A program made the position numbers and the translations under genes. The notes under the pieces were generated by a model that searched no databases, was not told the DNA's origin, and saw nothing but the letters and a program-made list of their open reading frames with translations. Shown here piece after piece: positions 35,557 through 44,339 of a DNA stretch of 52,738 nt. Location: contig CADAIT010000017.1 of NCBI GenBank assembly GCA_902788095.1, positions 1-52,738 of the forward strand. Reading direction: 5' to 3'. Each line of letters opens with the position of its first letter. Within the stretch, counting starts at the first letter, position 1. Source of the DNA: an uncultured Bacteroidia bacterium. GTDB taxonomy: Bacteria > Bacteroidota > Bacteroidia > Bacteroidales > UBA932.

Positions 35557-38500
35557 ATGGACCAAAAGGAATTTAATAAGTGGAACTGGATTGTGGCGCT
35601 TACCGTTTTGGCGGTATCGGCCGTCACATATCTGTCCACCATAGAGCCCACGGCTTCGTTCTGGGACTGTGGAGAATTCATTGCATCGTCGTATAAACTG
35701 GAGGTGGGGCATCCCCCGGGAAACCCGGTGTTCCAGCTGCTTGCGCGTTTCTTCACCATTCCGGTGAAGCCGGAGCATGCCGCCGTGGCCGTGAATGCCA
35801 TGAACGCCATCCTGAGCGCCCTGACCATCTTCCTGCTGTACTTCACCATCGTCTTTTTTGCCAAACGCTTGATCGGAGCACCGTGGGAGAGCTCTCGTGT
35901 TCGGCCGGAGGCCGCGGGGGATAATAGGGGGCAGAGCCCCCTCAAAAACGAAGATCGAAGCGTAGCTCGTGCGATAGCGATCTTCGGCTCCGGCGCGGTG
36001 GGCGCCCTGGCCTACTGCTTCAGCGACACGTTCTGGTTCAGTGCGGTGGAAGGGGAGGTATATGCCATGTCGTCCCTGTTTACGGCCTTGGTTTTCTGGG
36101 CCATGTGCCAGTGGTACGACCACGCGGATGAACCCCATTCCCGCCGCTGGATAGTGCTCATCGCCTTCCTGATGGGCCTGAGTATCGGCGTGCATCTTCT
36201 GAACCTGCTCACCATCCCGGCCTTCGTGTTCATGTACTACTATCGCATGAACGAGGACAAAAAACTGCCGTTCAAGCACTTGCTGGGCATTTTTGCCATC
36301 GGCGTGGTCATTGAGTTCCTGCTGGTGTACCTCTTCATTCCGTACCTGCCCAAGCTGGCGGCCTTCTTCGACCGCATCTTCGTGAACAGCTTCGGCCTGC
36401 CGTACAACAGCGGCGCCCTGGTGTTCCTGGTGGCGCTGCTGGTTTTGTGCTTCTGGGCGCTGTTCGCAACGCTCAGGAAGGGCCGGGTGTTCCTGAATAC
36501 GGTGACCCTGTGCGTCACCACCCTGGTAATCGGCTTTTCGCTGTTTTCCATGGTCATTATCCGTTCCAGCGTCAAAACCCCTACCAACGAGTATCAGCCG
36601 GACAACCCGTACACCCTGGTGCGTTACCTGAACCGCGAACAGTATGGTTCGGCCCCGCTGTTGTACGGCCAGTATTTCGATGCCCCGTACGACCTTACGC
36701 AGGACAAGTACTGGGCTCCGCTGGACGGCAAATACGTCCGGGCCGAGGCTCCCGCGGACGCCGCTTATCTGCCGGAAGGCAAGATGCTGTTCCCGCGCAT
36801 GTGGTCTTCGGCGGACCCTCGCTACATCGACTTTTACGAGACCTATACGCAAGGGAAGGGGACGCGCGTGAAGGGCGCCAAGCACCGCAAGCCCAGCTTC
36901 GGGGCGAATATGGCCTATTTCTTTGACTATCAGCTCAACTGGATGTACTGGCGCTACTTCATGTGGAACTTCGTAGGCCGCCAGAACGACATCCACTCCC
37001 CGCTGCCGGGCAATATCTTCAACGGCAACTGGGAGAGCGGCATCGGCTTCCTGGACGAATTCCGCCTGGGAGATCAGTCAGACGCTCCTGCGCCGCTGCG
37101 CGAGAACAAGGGCAAGAACCATTACTTCTTCCTGCCGCTGCTGCTGGGCCTGCTGGGACTGGTGTTCCAATACGACAAAGACAAACGCGGCAGCTGGATT
37201 GTGTTCCTGATGTTCTTCATGACGGGTATCGCCATCGTCATGTATCTGAACCAGCCGCCGTATCAGGTGCGTGAGCGTGACTACGCATACGCCGGTTCGT
37301 TCTATATGTTCGCCATTTGGATTGGCCTGGGCGTGGCGGCCCTGTACCAGTGGCTGGGGGCGGCTGCCAAGAAGCTGCCTCCTGTCGCCGTCGCCGGCGG
37401 GGTATCGGTCCTGTGCCTGTGCGTACCCGTGCTGATGGCCGCCCAAAACTGGGACGACCACGACCGCTCCAACCGTTATACGGCGCCGGAAATGGCCTGG
37501 AACTACCTGAATTCGGTGGGCGAGAACGGCCTGCTGGTGACGCACGGGGACAACGATACCTTCCCCTTGTGGTATGCCCAGGAAATTGAGGGCGTCCGCA
37601 CGGACGTGCGCGTGGTGAACACCTCGCTGCTGGGCACGGACTGGTATATCGACCAGATGAAATGGGCCTGCAACGAGAGCAAGCCGCTCAAACTTACGGT
37701 TCCGCAGGAACAGTACCTGTACGGCACCAACGAGTTCGTGTACATTACGTACGACGACGGTTCGCCCATGCTGCTGAGCGACGTCATGGACGTGTTCAAG
37801 GACCCCAAGATGAAGGTTCCGCTGGAGAGCGGCCGCAAGCTGGATTTCATCTGCGCCCGCAATATCGTGATTCCGGTCAACAAGGAGAACTGCCTCAAAT
37901 ACGGGATTGTCCCGGAGAAGTTTGCCGACGAAATCCCCGACCAAATCATGCTCACCATGTCCAAGGACAAGAACTATATTTCCAAGCCGGAGCTGTTCCT
38001 GCTGGACTTCCTGTCCACCTACGAGTGGGACCGTCCGCTGAACCTTCTGAACATGGGCGGAGACCTGAACGTGGGCATCAAGGATTACCTGATGTTCGAC
38101 GGCTTCTCCTATCGGTTCACGCCCATCCGCAACAAAATCGGCACCACGGACGCCGGCAAGGTGGACGCCCTGCAGTTGTACAATGACTTCAAGACCAAGT
38201 ACAAGTGGGACGCCCTGAAGCGCACGGACTACTTTGTGGACTACCAGAACATGTACACCTTCCTGGGCGTGCTCAGCCAGCGGCAGTTGTTCCTCACGGT
38301 AGCCAATGCCCTGATTGACGCCGGAGAAAGCGAAAAGGCCCTGGAAATCATGGACATGTGCCAGGAGAACTTCCCGGAGGAGAATTTCCCGCTGGAAAGC
38401 ATTTCCGTGGGCTTCAGCGGAAACGACTATATGGTGGCCCAGATGCTGGAAAACTATTACTATCTGGGCGAGTACGAGAAGGCGCGTGACCTGGCGGCCC

Positions 38501-38739
38501 GTTTCGGGGACCAGCTCATGGACACCGCCCGCTTCTACCTGGAATGGGGTTCCCTGGGCTCTTCCGAGTTCGAGACCGCTTCCCGGGTGCTGCTGTACGT
38601 CTCCGACGTGTGCAAGCAGTACGGCGATACGGAGTTGTCGAAGGCCATCGTGTCCAACCTGGAGGCACTGCTGCATGCCGCTTCGGGCGGTACTTATCGG
38701 CCCGAGCGTTCCTCCGACACGCTTGAGGTGGCCGGGTGA
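35557..38739 (+). CDS. DUF2723 (GT-C-like) membrane protein with C-terminal repeats
   Basis: A 1060-residue membrane protein of the DUF2723 family, related to GT-C glycosyltransferases such as protein O-mannosyltransferases. The conserved luminal motif EPTASFWDCGEFIASSYKL (read TASFWDCGEF) has the acidic residue typical of GT-C catalytic loops, and PPYQVRERDYAYAGSFY follows in the second half. About a dozen membrane helices precede a soluble C-terminal domain of about 300 residues with helical, TPR-like repeats. Residues 108-145 (between FFAKRLIGAP and AIFGSGAVGALAY) are an unusual hydrophilic insert encoded by palindromic DNA. The substrate is unknown. Confidence 0.88.
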   Translation: MDQKEFNKWNWIVALTVLAVSAVTYLSTIEPTASFWDCGEFIASSYKLEVGHPPGNPVFQLLARFFTIPVKPEHAAVAVNAMNAILSALTIFLLYFTIVFFAKRLIGAPWESSRVRPEAAGDNRGQSPLKNEDRSVARAIAIFGSGAVGALAYCFSDTFWFSAVEGEVYAMSSLFTALVFWAMCQWYDHADEPHSRRWIVLIAFLMGLSIGVHLLNLLTIPAFVFMYYYRMNEDKKLPFKHLLGIFAIGVVIEFLLVYLFIPYLPKLAAFFDRIFVNSFGLPYNSGALVFLVALLVLCFWALFATLRKGRVFLNTVTLCVTTLVIGFSLFSMVIIRSSVKTPTNEYQPDNPYTLVRYLNREQYGSAPLLYGQYFDAPYDLTQDKYWAPLDGKYVRAEAPADAAYLPEGKMLFPRMWSSADPRYIDFYETYTQGKGTRVKGAKHRKPSFGANMAYFFDYQLNWMYWRYFMWNFVGRQNDIHSPLPGNIFNGNWESGIGFLDEFRLGDQSDAPAPLRENKGKNHYFFLPLLLGLLGLVFQYDKDKRGSWIVFLMFFMTGIAIVMYLNQPPYQVRERDYAYAGSFYMFAIWIGLGVAALYQWLGAAAKKLPPVAVAGGVSVLCLCVPVLMAAQNWDDHDRSNRYTAPEMAWNYLNSVGENGLLVTHGDNDTFPLWYAQEIEGVRTDVRVVNTSLLGTDWYIDQMKWACNESKPLKLTVPQEQYLYGTNEFVYITYDDGSPMLLSDVMDVFKDPKMKVPLESGRKLDFICARNIVIPVNKENCLKYGIVPEKFADEIPDQIMLTMSKDKNYISKPELFLLDFLSTYEWDRPLNLLNMGGDLNVGIKDYLMFDGFSYRFTPIRNKIGTTDAGKVDALQLYNDFKTKYKWDALKRTDYFVDYQNMYTFLGVLSQRQLFLTVANALIDAGESEKALEIMDMCQENFPEENFPLESISVGFSGNDYMVAQMLENYYYLGEYEKARDLAARFGDQLMDTARFYLEWGSLGSSEFETASRVLLYVSDVCKQYGDTELSKAIVSNLEALLHAASGGTYRPERSSDTLEVAG
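35926..35989. repeat. Palindromic insert inside the DUF2723 gene
   Basis: GGGGGCAGAGCCCCC (about 35928-35942) followed by CGAAGATCG (about 35949-35957) and its complement CGATCTTCG (about 35979-35987) form two hairpins within the coding sequence, translated as the hydrophilic insert. Confidence 0.65.
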
Positions 38740-38781
38740 TTTTGTGTGGCTGCTAATCGACTGATTTTCAGGATGTTATGG

Positions 38782-38816
38782 TATAATCCTCGTTCGATTT
38801 TTGAACGAGGATTATA
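38782..38816. repeat. Family 2 hairpin repeat between DUF2723 and methyltransferase genes
   Basis: TATAATCCTCGTTC, 7-nt loop, GAACGAGGATTATA: a perfect 14-bp stem between convergent genes. A two-way terminator role is plausible. Confidence 0.8.
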
Positions 38817-38861
38817 CTGTAATAAATTGATACAAAAGGAGATAAGTGTCACACGAACACC

Positions 38862-39809
38862 CTAGCGTTTAAGCCTGACATAGATACTCAGCGGCAGGAT
38901 TTTGCCGAAGGAATCGTTGAAGGCCAGTTCCCCGGAAGTCATTTCAAGGAACTGGTTTTTGAATGCCTCGCGCACCACGGTTTCTCCCAGGGCGGCGCTG
39001 TAGCCGTTGGAGTAGAGGTTCAGGACCATGAAGGCATCGCGTTCGCTCAGGATGGCGGCCACGTTTTGCAGCAGGCCGAAAAGGAGCTCGTCCAGCTTCC
39101 ATTTTTCGCCGTCCGGGCCGTGGCCGTAGGCGGGCGGGTCCAGGATGATGCCGTCGTACTTGTTGCCGCGTCTGGCTTCCCGCCGGGCAAACTTGAGGGC
39201 GTCTTCCACCACCCAGCGGATGCCGTCCAGGCCGCTGCGCTCCATGTTTTCACGGGCCCAGGTGACTACCTGGCGCACGGAGTCCAGGTGGGTGACATCG
39301 GCCCCGGCGCACTTGGCGGCCAGGGAAGCGGCGCCGGTGTAGGCAAAGAGGTTGAGAACGCGCGGTGCAGCCAGGCCGTTGGCCTTGTGAATGCGGGCCA
39401 GGCGGGCCGTTTGGGCATAGATAAATTCCCAGTTGGGAGCCTGCTCCGGGAACACACCCACGTGTTTGAAGGAGGTGAGGCCCAGCCGCAGGGCCAGGTG
39501 CAGGTCGGAAGCGGCGTGGGTTTCGGGGTCCGGCTCCCCGTTGTAGGTGATGCCCCACTGGTCTTCCATTTTCCGGAGTTTTTCCCAGGTGCCGCTGTCC
39601 TCCTTGCCGGCCTTGCCGAAACCGGCCCCGGGCTTGAAAACCACGTGGCTCTGCCGGCGCCAATCGGCCTCCGGGAGGGAAGGTGCCCACAGCGCCTTGG
39701 GCTCCGGGCGGCGAAGCACATACTTGCCGAAGCGCTCCAGCTTTTCACCGTTGCCGCTGTCTATAAGCTCATAGTCTTTCCAATATTGTGCAGGGAATTC
39801 TACCGCCAT
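38862..39809 (-). CDS. Class I SAM-dependent rRNA methyltransferase-like protein
   Basis: A 315-residue methyltransferase resembling the C-terminal half of RlmI/RlmK-type 23S rRNA methyltransferases. SAM motif I is VLNLFAYTGAASLAA, motif II AGADVTHLDSV, and motif IV LDPPAYGHGPDGEKW. It lacks the PUA domain of RlmI. The target nucleotide is not known. It is divergent from pgk with overlapping promoters and convergent with the DUF2723 gene. Confidence 0.85.
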   Translation of the reverse strand: MAVEFPAQYWKDYELIDSGNGEKLERFGKYVLRRPEPKALWAPSLPEADWRRQSHVVFKPGAGFGKAGKEDSGTWEKLRKMEDQWGITYNGEPDPETHAASDLHLALRLGLTSFKHVGVFPEQAPNWEFIYAQTARLARIHKANGLAAPRVLNLFAYTGAASLAAKCAGADVTHLDSVRQVVTWARENMERSGLDGIRWVVEDALKFARREARRGNKYDGIILDPPAYGHGPDGEKWKLDELLFGLLQNVAAILSERDAFMVLNLYSNGYSAALGETVVREAFKNQFLEMTSGELAFNDSFGKILPLSIYVRLKR

Positions 39810-39812
39810 AAT

Positions 39813-39859
39813 TTTGATTTTTTCTGCAAAGATAGCTAAATTTGCAGACTGGAAACAAA
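39813..39859. promoter_or_regulatory. pgk: Overlapping divergent promoters of the methyltransferase and pgk genes
   Basis: Plus strand: TTTG (39813-39816), 20 bp, TAAATTTG (39837-39844). Minus strand: TTTG (39859-39856), 21 bp, TATCTTTG (39834-39827). The -7 elements are 2 bp apart and each -33 lies beyond the other -7, so the two polymerases would compete for the same 47 bp. Confidence 0.75.
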
Positions 39860-39878
39860 TTTACAATTTATTATATCC

Positions 39879-41132
39879 ATGCAACAATTCATTGACAAGT
39901 ACGACTTCAAAGGCAAGAAAGCCATTGTACGCGTTGACTTCAACGTTCCCCTGAACGAAAATTTTGAAATCACGGACGATACCCGTATCCGCAGGGCCAT
40001 GCCCACCCTCAAGAAGGTGCTCGCGGAAGGCGGTTCCCTCATCATCATGTCCCACCTGGGCCGTCCCAAGAAAGTGGACCCCAAGTTCTCCCTCAAGCAC
40101 ATCGTGGCCCGCGTGAGCGAATGTCTGGGCGTTCCCGTCCAGTTTGCCGAGGATTGCATGAAGGCCAAGGCCCAGGCCGACGCCCTCAAGCCCGGTGAGG
40201 CCCTTCTCCTGGAGAACCTCCGCTACTATGCCGAGGAAGAAGGCAAACCCCGCGGCCTGGCCGAGGATGCCTCCGACGAGGAAAAGAAGGCCGCCAAGGC
40301 TGCCGTGAAGGCCTCCCAGAAGGAGTTCGTGAAAACCCTCGCCAGCTATGCCGACTGCTACATCAACGACGCTTTCGGCACCGCGCACCGCGCACATGGT
40401 TCAACCGCCCTTATCGCTGAGTACTTCCCCAATGACAAGATGTTCGGCTACCTGATGGAAGGCGAAATCAAGGCCATCGACAATGTGCTCAAGAACGCCC
40501 AGCGTCCCCTCACGGCCATCATCGGCGGCTCCAAGGTGAGCTCCAAGCTGGCTGTGCTGAAGAACCTGGTGGGCAAGGTGGACAACCTGATTATCGGCGG
40601 CGGCATGGGCTATACCTTCATCAAGGCCCAGGGCGGCCATATCGGCCTGTCCCTGCATGAGGACGAGCTCATTCCCGATGCACTGGAGATTATGAAGGAA
40701 GCCAAGGAGCGCGGCGTAAACCTGTCCCTCTCCGTGGCCACCGTCTGCGGCCAGGCCTTCGACAACGACACGCCCCGCAAGATTTTCCCCATCACCGAGA
40801 TTCCCGACGACTGGGAGGGCATGGATGCCGCACCCGCTTCCCTGGAGAACTGGAAGAAGATTATCCTGAGCTCCAAGACCATCCTCTGGAACGGTCCCGT
40901 GGGCGTTTTCGAGCTTCCGAACTTCGCCAAGGGTACCCTGCAGATTGCCGAGGATCTGGCCGAGGCCACCAAGAACGGCGCCTACACCCTGGTGGGCGGC
41001 GGTGACTCCGTGGCTGCCGTTACCCAGATGGGTTACGCCGACAAGGTGAGCTACGTCTCCACCGGCGGCGGCGCCATGCTGGAAGCCATCGAAGGCAAGA
41101 TTCTCCCCGGCATCGCAGCCATCCAGGACTAA
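39879..41132 (+). CDS. pgk: Phosphoglycerate kinase
   Basis: Glycolytic kinase making ATP from 1,3-bisphosphoglycerate, 417 residues. The N-domain signature [11 protein letters not shown], the RxHLGRP substrate region ([15 protein letters not shown]), and the nucleotide-site motifs ([34 protein letters not shown]) are all present. It has its own strong promoter and is followed by a family 2 hairpin, so it is likely monocistronic. Confidence 0.97.
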   Translation: MQQFIDKYDFKGKKAIVRVDFNVPLNENFEITDDTRIRRAMPTLKKVLAEGGSLIIMSHLGRPKKVDPKFSLKHIVARVSECLGVPVQFAEDCMKAKAQADALKPGEALLLENLRYYAEEEGKPRGLAEDASDEEKKAAKAAVKASQKEFVKTLASYADCYINDAFGTAHRAHGSTALIAEYFPNDKMFGYLMEGEIKAIDNVLKNAQRPLTAIIGGSKVSSKLAVLKNLVGKVDNLIIGGGMGYTFIKAQGGHIGLSLHEDELIPDALEIMKEAKERGVNLSLSVATVCGQAFDNDTPRKIFPITEIPDDWEGMDAAPASLENWKKIILSSKTILWNGPVGVFELPNFAKGTLQIAEDLAEATKNGAYTLVGGGDSVAAVTQMGYADKVSYVSTGGGAMLEAIEGKILPGIAAIQD

Positions 41133-41175
41133 TTCTGTTGTGATTGTCAACCGGTTGGCAATCAGTGAGTTATAT

Positions 41176-41210
41176 GATAATCCTCGTTCAAAATCTGAAC
41201 GAGGATTATC
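41176..41210. repeat. Family 2 hairpin repeat after pgk
   Basis: GATAATCCTCGTTC, 7-nt loop (AAAATCT), GAACGAGGATTATC: a perfect 14-bp stem between pgk and the exonuclease gene, both on the plus strand. Confidence 0.8.
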
Positions 41211-41261
41211 CAGTATTTAGATGAGTATCAGTCGTTTAACTGCCACTGACAATGTACCATC

Positions 41262-41756
41262 ATGACGGATTTTGCGGCCATAGACTTTGAGACGGCGAAT
41301 GAGTGCCGAAGCAGCGTCTGCAGCGTGGGCGTGGTGATCGTGCGCGGAGGAGAAGTGGTGGATTCGTTCTACTCGCTCATCCATCCGGAGCCGGACTATT
41401 ACCAGTGGTTCTGCCAGCGGGTACATGGCTTGTCGGCCGAGGACACCGAGGAAGCCCCGGTATTCCCGGAGGTATGGGAAAAGATAGCGCCGAGGATCGA
41501 GGGCCTGCCGCTGGTGGCTCACAATGCGCGTTTCGATGAAGGCTGCCTGAAAGAAGTGTTCAAGTTGTATCGGATGGACTATCCGGATTACGAATTCTTC
41601 GATACCCTGGCCGTATCCCGGCGGGTGTACGGTCAAAGCCTGCCCAATCACCAGTTACAGACCGTTGCGGCGGCGTGCGGCTACGACCTTACACGGCACC
41701 ATCATGCCCTGGCCGATGCGGAGGCCTGTGCACAGATAGCCTTGAAGCTGCTGTAG
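41262..41756 (+). CDS. DEDDh-type 3'-5' exonuclease
   Basis: A 164-residue DnaQ-like exonuclease: Exo I AAIDFETAN, Exo II LVAHNARFD, Exo III HHALADAEACAQIA with the catalytic His and Asp. It resembles the polymerase III epsilon exonuclease domain alone, without a polymerase-binding tail. It could proofread or degrade nucleic acids on its own. The 67 bp downstream before lgt (minus) hold no clear terminator. Confidence 0.88.
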   Translation: MTDFAAIDFETANECRSSVCSVGVVIVRGGEVVDSFYSLIHPEPDYYQWFCQRVHGLSAEDTEEAPVFPEVWEKIAPRIEGLPLVAHNARFDEGCLKEVFKLYRMDYPDYEFFDTLAVSRRVYGQSLPNHQLQTVAAACGYDLTRHHHALADAEACAQIALKLL

Positions 41757-41823
41757 GAGTTGCATTCGCTGCGCCCGGTATGATGAGCGCCCGGCATGCC
41801 GGAGGAGGAAGCGCCGGAGGGCG

Positions 41824-42702
41824 TTACTTCGCGTGCGCAAAGTGGGTGGGCTCTTTCTTCTGGGGCCCTTTCTCCGGATGGACGGCCCGGGCGGGGATTT
41901 TTTTCACGTAGGCGTACACCAGGAAGCCGATACCCAGCAGGATGAACGGGATGCTCAGAAGCTGCCCCATGTTCAGGACCATGTCGGCCTCAAAGTCCAC
42001 CTGGTCGTTCTTGACGAACTCGATAAGGAAGCGGCTGCCGAAGCACACGATGAAGAAAATCCCGAAGTAGGTTCCGCGGTACGTCTTGTCCAGCCCCCAC
42101 TTGTACAGGGCGGTGAGCCCCAGGCCCAGCAGCAGATAGGTAAGGGCCTCGTACAGCTGCGTGGGGTGGCAGGGCACCGTTTCATTGTTGCGCTCGAACA
42201 CAAAGCCCCAGGGCAGGGAAGTGGGGCCGCCGTAAATCTCCGAATTGAACAGGTTGCCCAGGCGGATGAAGCAGGCGGCGTATGCGATGGGAATCACGAT
42301 ATGGTCCACCATCCACACAAAGTCAAAATCGTTGGCGGGGCCGTATTTTTTGGCATACCACCACACGCCCAGAATAAGGGCGATGGTGCCGCCGTGGCTG
42401 GCCAGGCCGCCTTTCCAGGGCATGAAAATTTCCAGGAAGCCGGACCAGGAGCCGAAATAGTAATCCGGCTGGTAGAAAATGCAGTGCCCCAGACGTGCGC
42501 CCACAATGGTGCAGATGAGGAGCATGTACAGGAGCGGGTCCATCAGGGACTCCGGGATGCGCTCCCGCTTGAACATAGCTTTCACGATGAACCAGCCCAG
42601 GACGAATCCGCTCACGAACAGGAGCGAATACCAGCGGAGCTCAAAACCGCCCAGCTTGAGAATGGCCGGGTCCACATTCCAATGTACTACCAGATATTCC
42701 AT
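41824..42702 (-). CDS. lgt: Prolipoprotein diacylglyceryl transferase
   Basis: Integral membrane enzyme that adds diacylglycerol to the lipobox Cys of lipoproteins, 292 residues. The motifs GARLGHCIFY, GGLASHGG (HGG), ACFIRLGNLFNSEIYGGPT (RLGNLFNSEIYG) and PTQLYEAL are diagnostic. The start at MEYLVVHW is chosen because it lies 4 nt after a TATCTTTG element; an ATG 27 bp upstream would sit inside the promoter. The window contains several lipoproteins that would be its clients. Confidence 0.95.
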   Translation of the reverse strand: MEYLVVHWNVDPAILKLGGFELRWYSLLFVSGFVLGWFIVKAMFKRERIPESLMDPLLYMLLICTIVGARLGHCIFYQPDYYFGSWSGFLEIFMPWKGGLASHGGTIALILGVWWYAKKYGPANDFDFVWMVDHIVIPIAYAACFIRLGNLFNSEIYGGPTSLPWGFVFERNNETVPCHPTQLYEALTYLLLGLGLTALYKWGLDKTYRGTYFGIFFIVCFGSRFLIEFVKNDQVDFEADMVLNMGQLLSIPFILLGIGFLVYAYVKKIPARAVHPEKGPQKKEPTHFAHAK

Positions 42703-42706
42703 ACTG

Positions 42707-42714
42707 CAAAGATA
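42707..42714 (-). promoter_or_regulatory. lgt: -7 element of lgt
   Basis: TATCTTTG on the minus strand, ending 4 nt before the lgt ATG; predicts a leaderless transcript. Confidence 0.6.
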
Positions 42715-42774
42715 GAAAAAAATCCCCATTTGCTGCGACTCTACGACTTTATTAAAAACAATCGTGCGGGTTTC

Positions 42775-42805
42775 TTGCTTAGGCGTAGATTTTGCAGTAA
42801 CTTTG
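42775..42805 (+). promoter_or_regulatory. Promoter of the RND efflux operon
   Basis: TTG (42775-42777), 20 bp, TAACTTTG (42798-42805), 26 nt before the ATG at 42832. Confidence 0.7.
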
Positions 42806-42831
42806 CCCGCTTAAAAGTTAGTTGGTTAATT

Positions 42832-44328
42832 ATGAAAAAATGTATGCTCGCGCTTATACTGCTGCTTCCGCTGCAGGCATGGGCGCAATACCAGGAAACC
42901 GGACCTGCACAAGCGGACTCCACACTGGTTCTGAGCCTGGAAGACGCGCTTAAAATCGCCCTGTCGGAAAACACCTCCGTAAAGGTGGCCGATATGGAAA
43001 TCCAGCGCCAGAAATACGCACAGAAGGGCGCCTACGGCGCTTTGTTCCCGCAAATCAATGCGACGGGCATGTACAGCTACGCCCTCCAGAAGCAGAAGGT
43101 GTTCTTCGGCTCGGACGATGACAGCCAGAGCAGTTCCGGCGGCGGCATGTCGTCCATGATGTCGGGCATGATGGAGCCCATCATGTATTACATTCAGCAG
43201 TTGTACGAAGTCACCGGCACCCCGTTCGTGGAGTATGTGGCTCCGGAACAAGAAGGGCCGGGCACCAGCAGCGATCCCATCGAGATGGGCCGCCGCAACC
43301 AGGTGCAGCTGAGCCTGAGCGCTGCCATGCCGCTGGTGAATGCACAGCTGTGGGAAAGCCTCCGCCTCACCAAAGACCAGGTGGAACTCACCATCGAAAA
43401 GGCCCGCGAGTCGCGTCTGAATACCGTCACGTCCGTCAAGCAGGCCTATTATGCCGTGCTGATGGCCAAGGCCTCGTACAATGTGTACAATGCCGTGCTG
43501 GAGAACGCCGCGCACAACCTGAAGCTCACGGAGAGCCGATACAACGTACAGAAGGCCTCGGATATGGATTTGGCCCGCGCCCAGAGCAGCTTTGCCGCCG
43601 CCATCCCCAATCTGTACAATGCGGAAAATGCCATCCAGCTGGGACTGTGGCAGTTGAAGGCCGTCATGGGCATCGCCCTGGACACCCCTGTCGATATAGA
43701 AGGGCAATTGAGCGACTACGCCGATTCCATGTTCCGCGACCTTACCGAAGGCGAGGAATCGGACCTGGAGCGCAATACCCAGCTCCGTCAGCTGGCCACC
43801 CAGGCGGAAATCCTGGCCAAGCAAATCCGCATGCAGCAGTTCGCCTACATCCCTACGCTGAACCTCTCGCTCACGTATAACTACTATACCCAGAGCGACA
43901 AATTCAATCTGAGCCAGTGGAAATGGCTGCCGTCCAGCACCATGGTATTCACCCTCAGCATCCCTATTTTCTCCGGCGGCCAGCGGTATCACGCCATCAA
44001 GCAGACACGTGTCCAGGCCGATGAGCTCCAGCTCCAGCGGGAGAACACGGAGCGGCAGCTGCGAATCGGCATCCGCCAGAACCTGAACACCATGGCCACC
44101 GCCATGAAGACGTACGATGCCGCCAACGAGGCGCTCAAAAGCGCGGAGAAGGCCTATGAGATAGCTTCCAAGAGTTACGAGGTGGGAAAAACCACCTTCA
44201 CGGACCTGAACAACACGGAACTCACCCTCACCCAGACCCGCCTGCAGGCTGCCCAGGCCGTGTATAACTTTGTCGTGGCCAAAGCCACGCTGGAGCAGAC
44301 CCTCGGCTACGATTTCACAGAAGAATAA
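42832..44328 (+). CDS. TolC family outer-membrane efflux protein
   Basis: A 498-residue outer-membrane channel of the TolC family. A signal peptide (LILLLPLQAWAQ) is followed by two OEP-type repeats with long alpha-helices (VKQAYYAVLMAKASYNVYNA; AYEIASKSYEVGKTTFTDLN) and FSGGQRYHAIKQ in the second half. Residues about 100-115 form a Met-rich stretch (GGGMSSMMSGMMEPIM) predicted to lie in an extracellular or periplasmic loop. The start at 42832 gives the signal peptide; the long frame upstream runs antisense to lgt and is not coding. First gene of a tripartite efflux operon. Confidence 0.93.
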   Translation: MKKCMLALILLLPLQAWAQYQETGPAQADSTLVLSLEDALKIALSENTSVKVADMEIQRQKYAQKGAYGALFPQINATGMYSYALQKQKVFFGSDDDSQSSSGGGMSSMMSGMMEPIMYYIQQLYEVTGTPFVEYVAPEQEGPGTSSDPIEMGRRNQVQLSLSAAMPLVNAQLWESLRLTKDQVELTIEKARESRLNTVTSVKQAYYAVLMAKASYNVYNAVLENAAHNLKLTESRYNVQKASDMDLARAQSSFAAAIPNLYNAENAIQLGLWQLKAVMGIALDTPVDIEGQLSDYADSMFRDLTEGEESDLERNTQLRQLATQAEILAKQIRMQQFAYIPTLNLSLTYNYYTQSDKFNLSQWKWLPSSTMVFTLSIPIFSGGQRYHAIKQTRVQADELQLQRENTERQLRIGIRQNLNTMATAMKTYDAANEALKSAEKAYEIASKSYEVGKTTFTDLNNTELTLTQTRLQAAQAVYNFVVAKATLEQTLGYDFTEE

Positions 44329-44339
44329 CAGAAGAAGAT

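Noticed and set aside
41833-42831. 333-codon in-frame extension upstream of the TolC gene
   Set aside because: It runs antisense through lgt, and the signal peptide and promoter place the true start at 42832.
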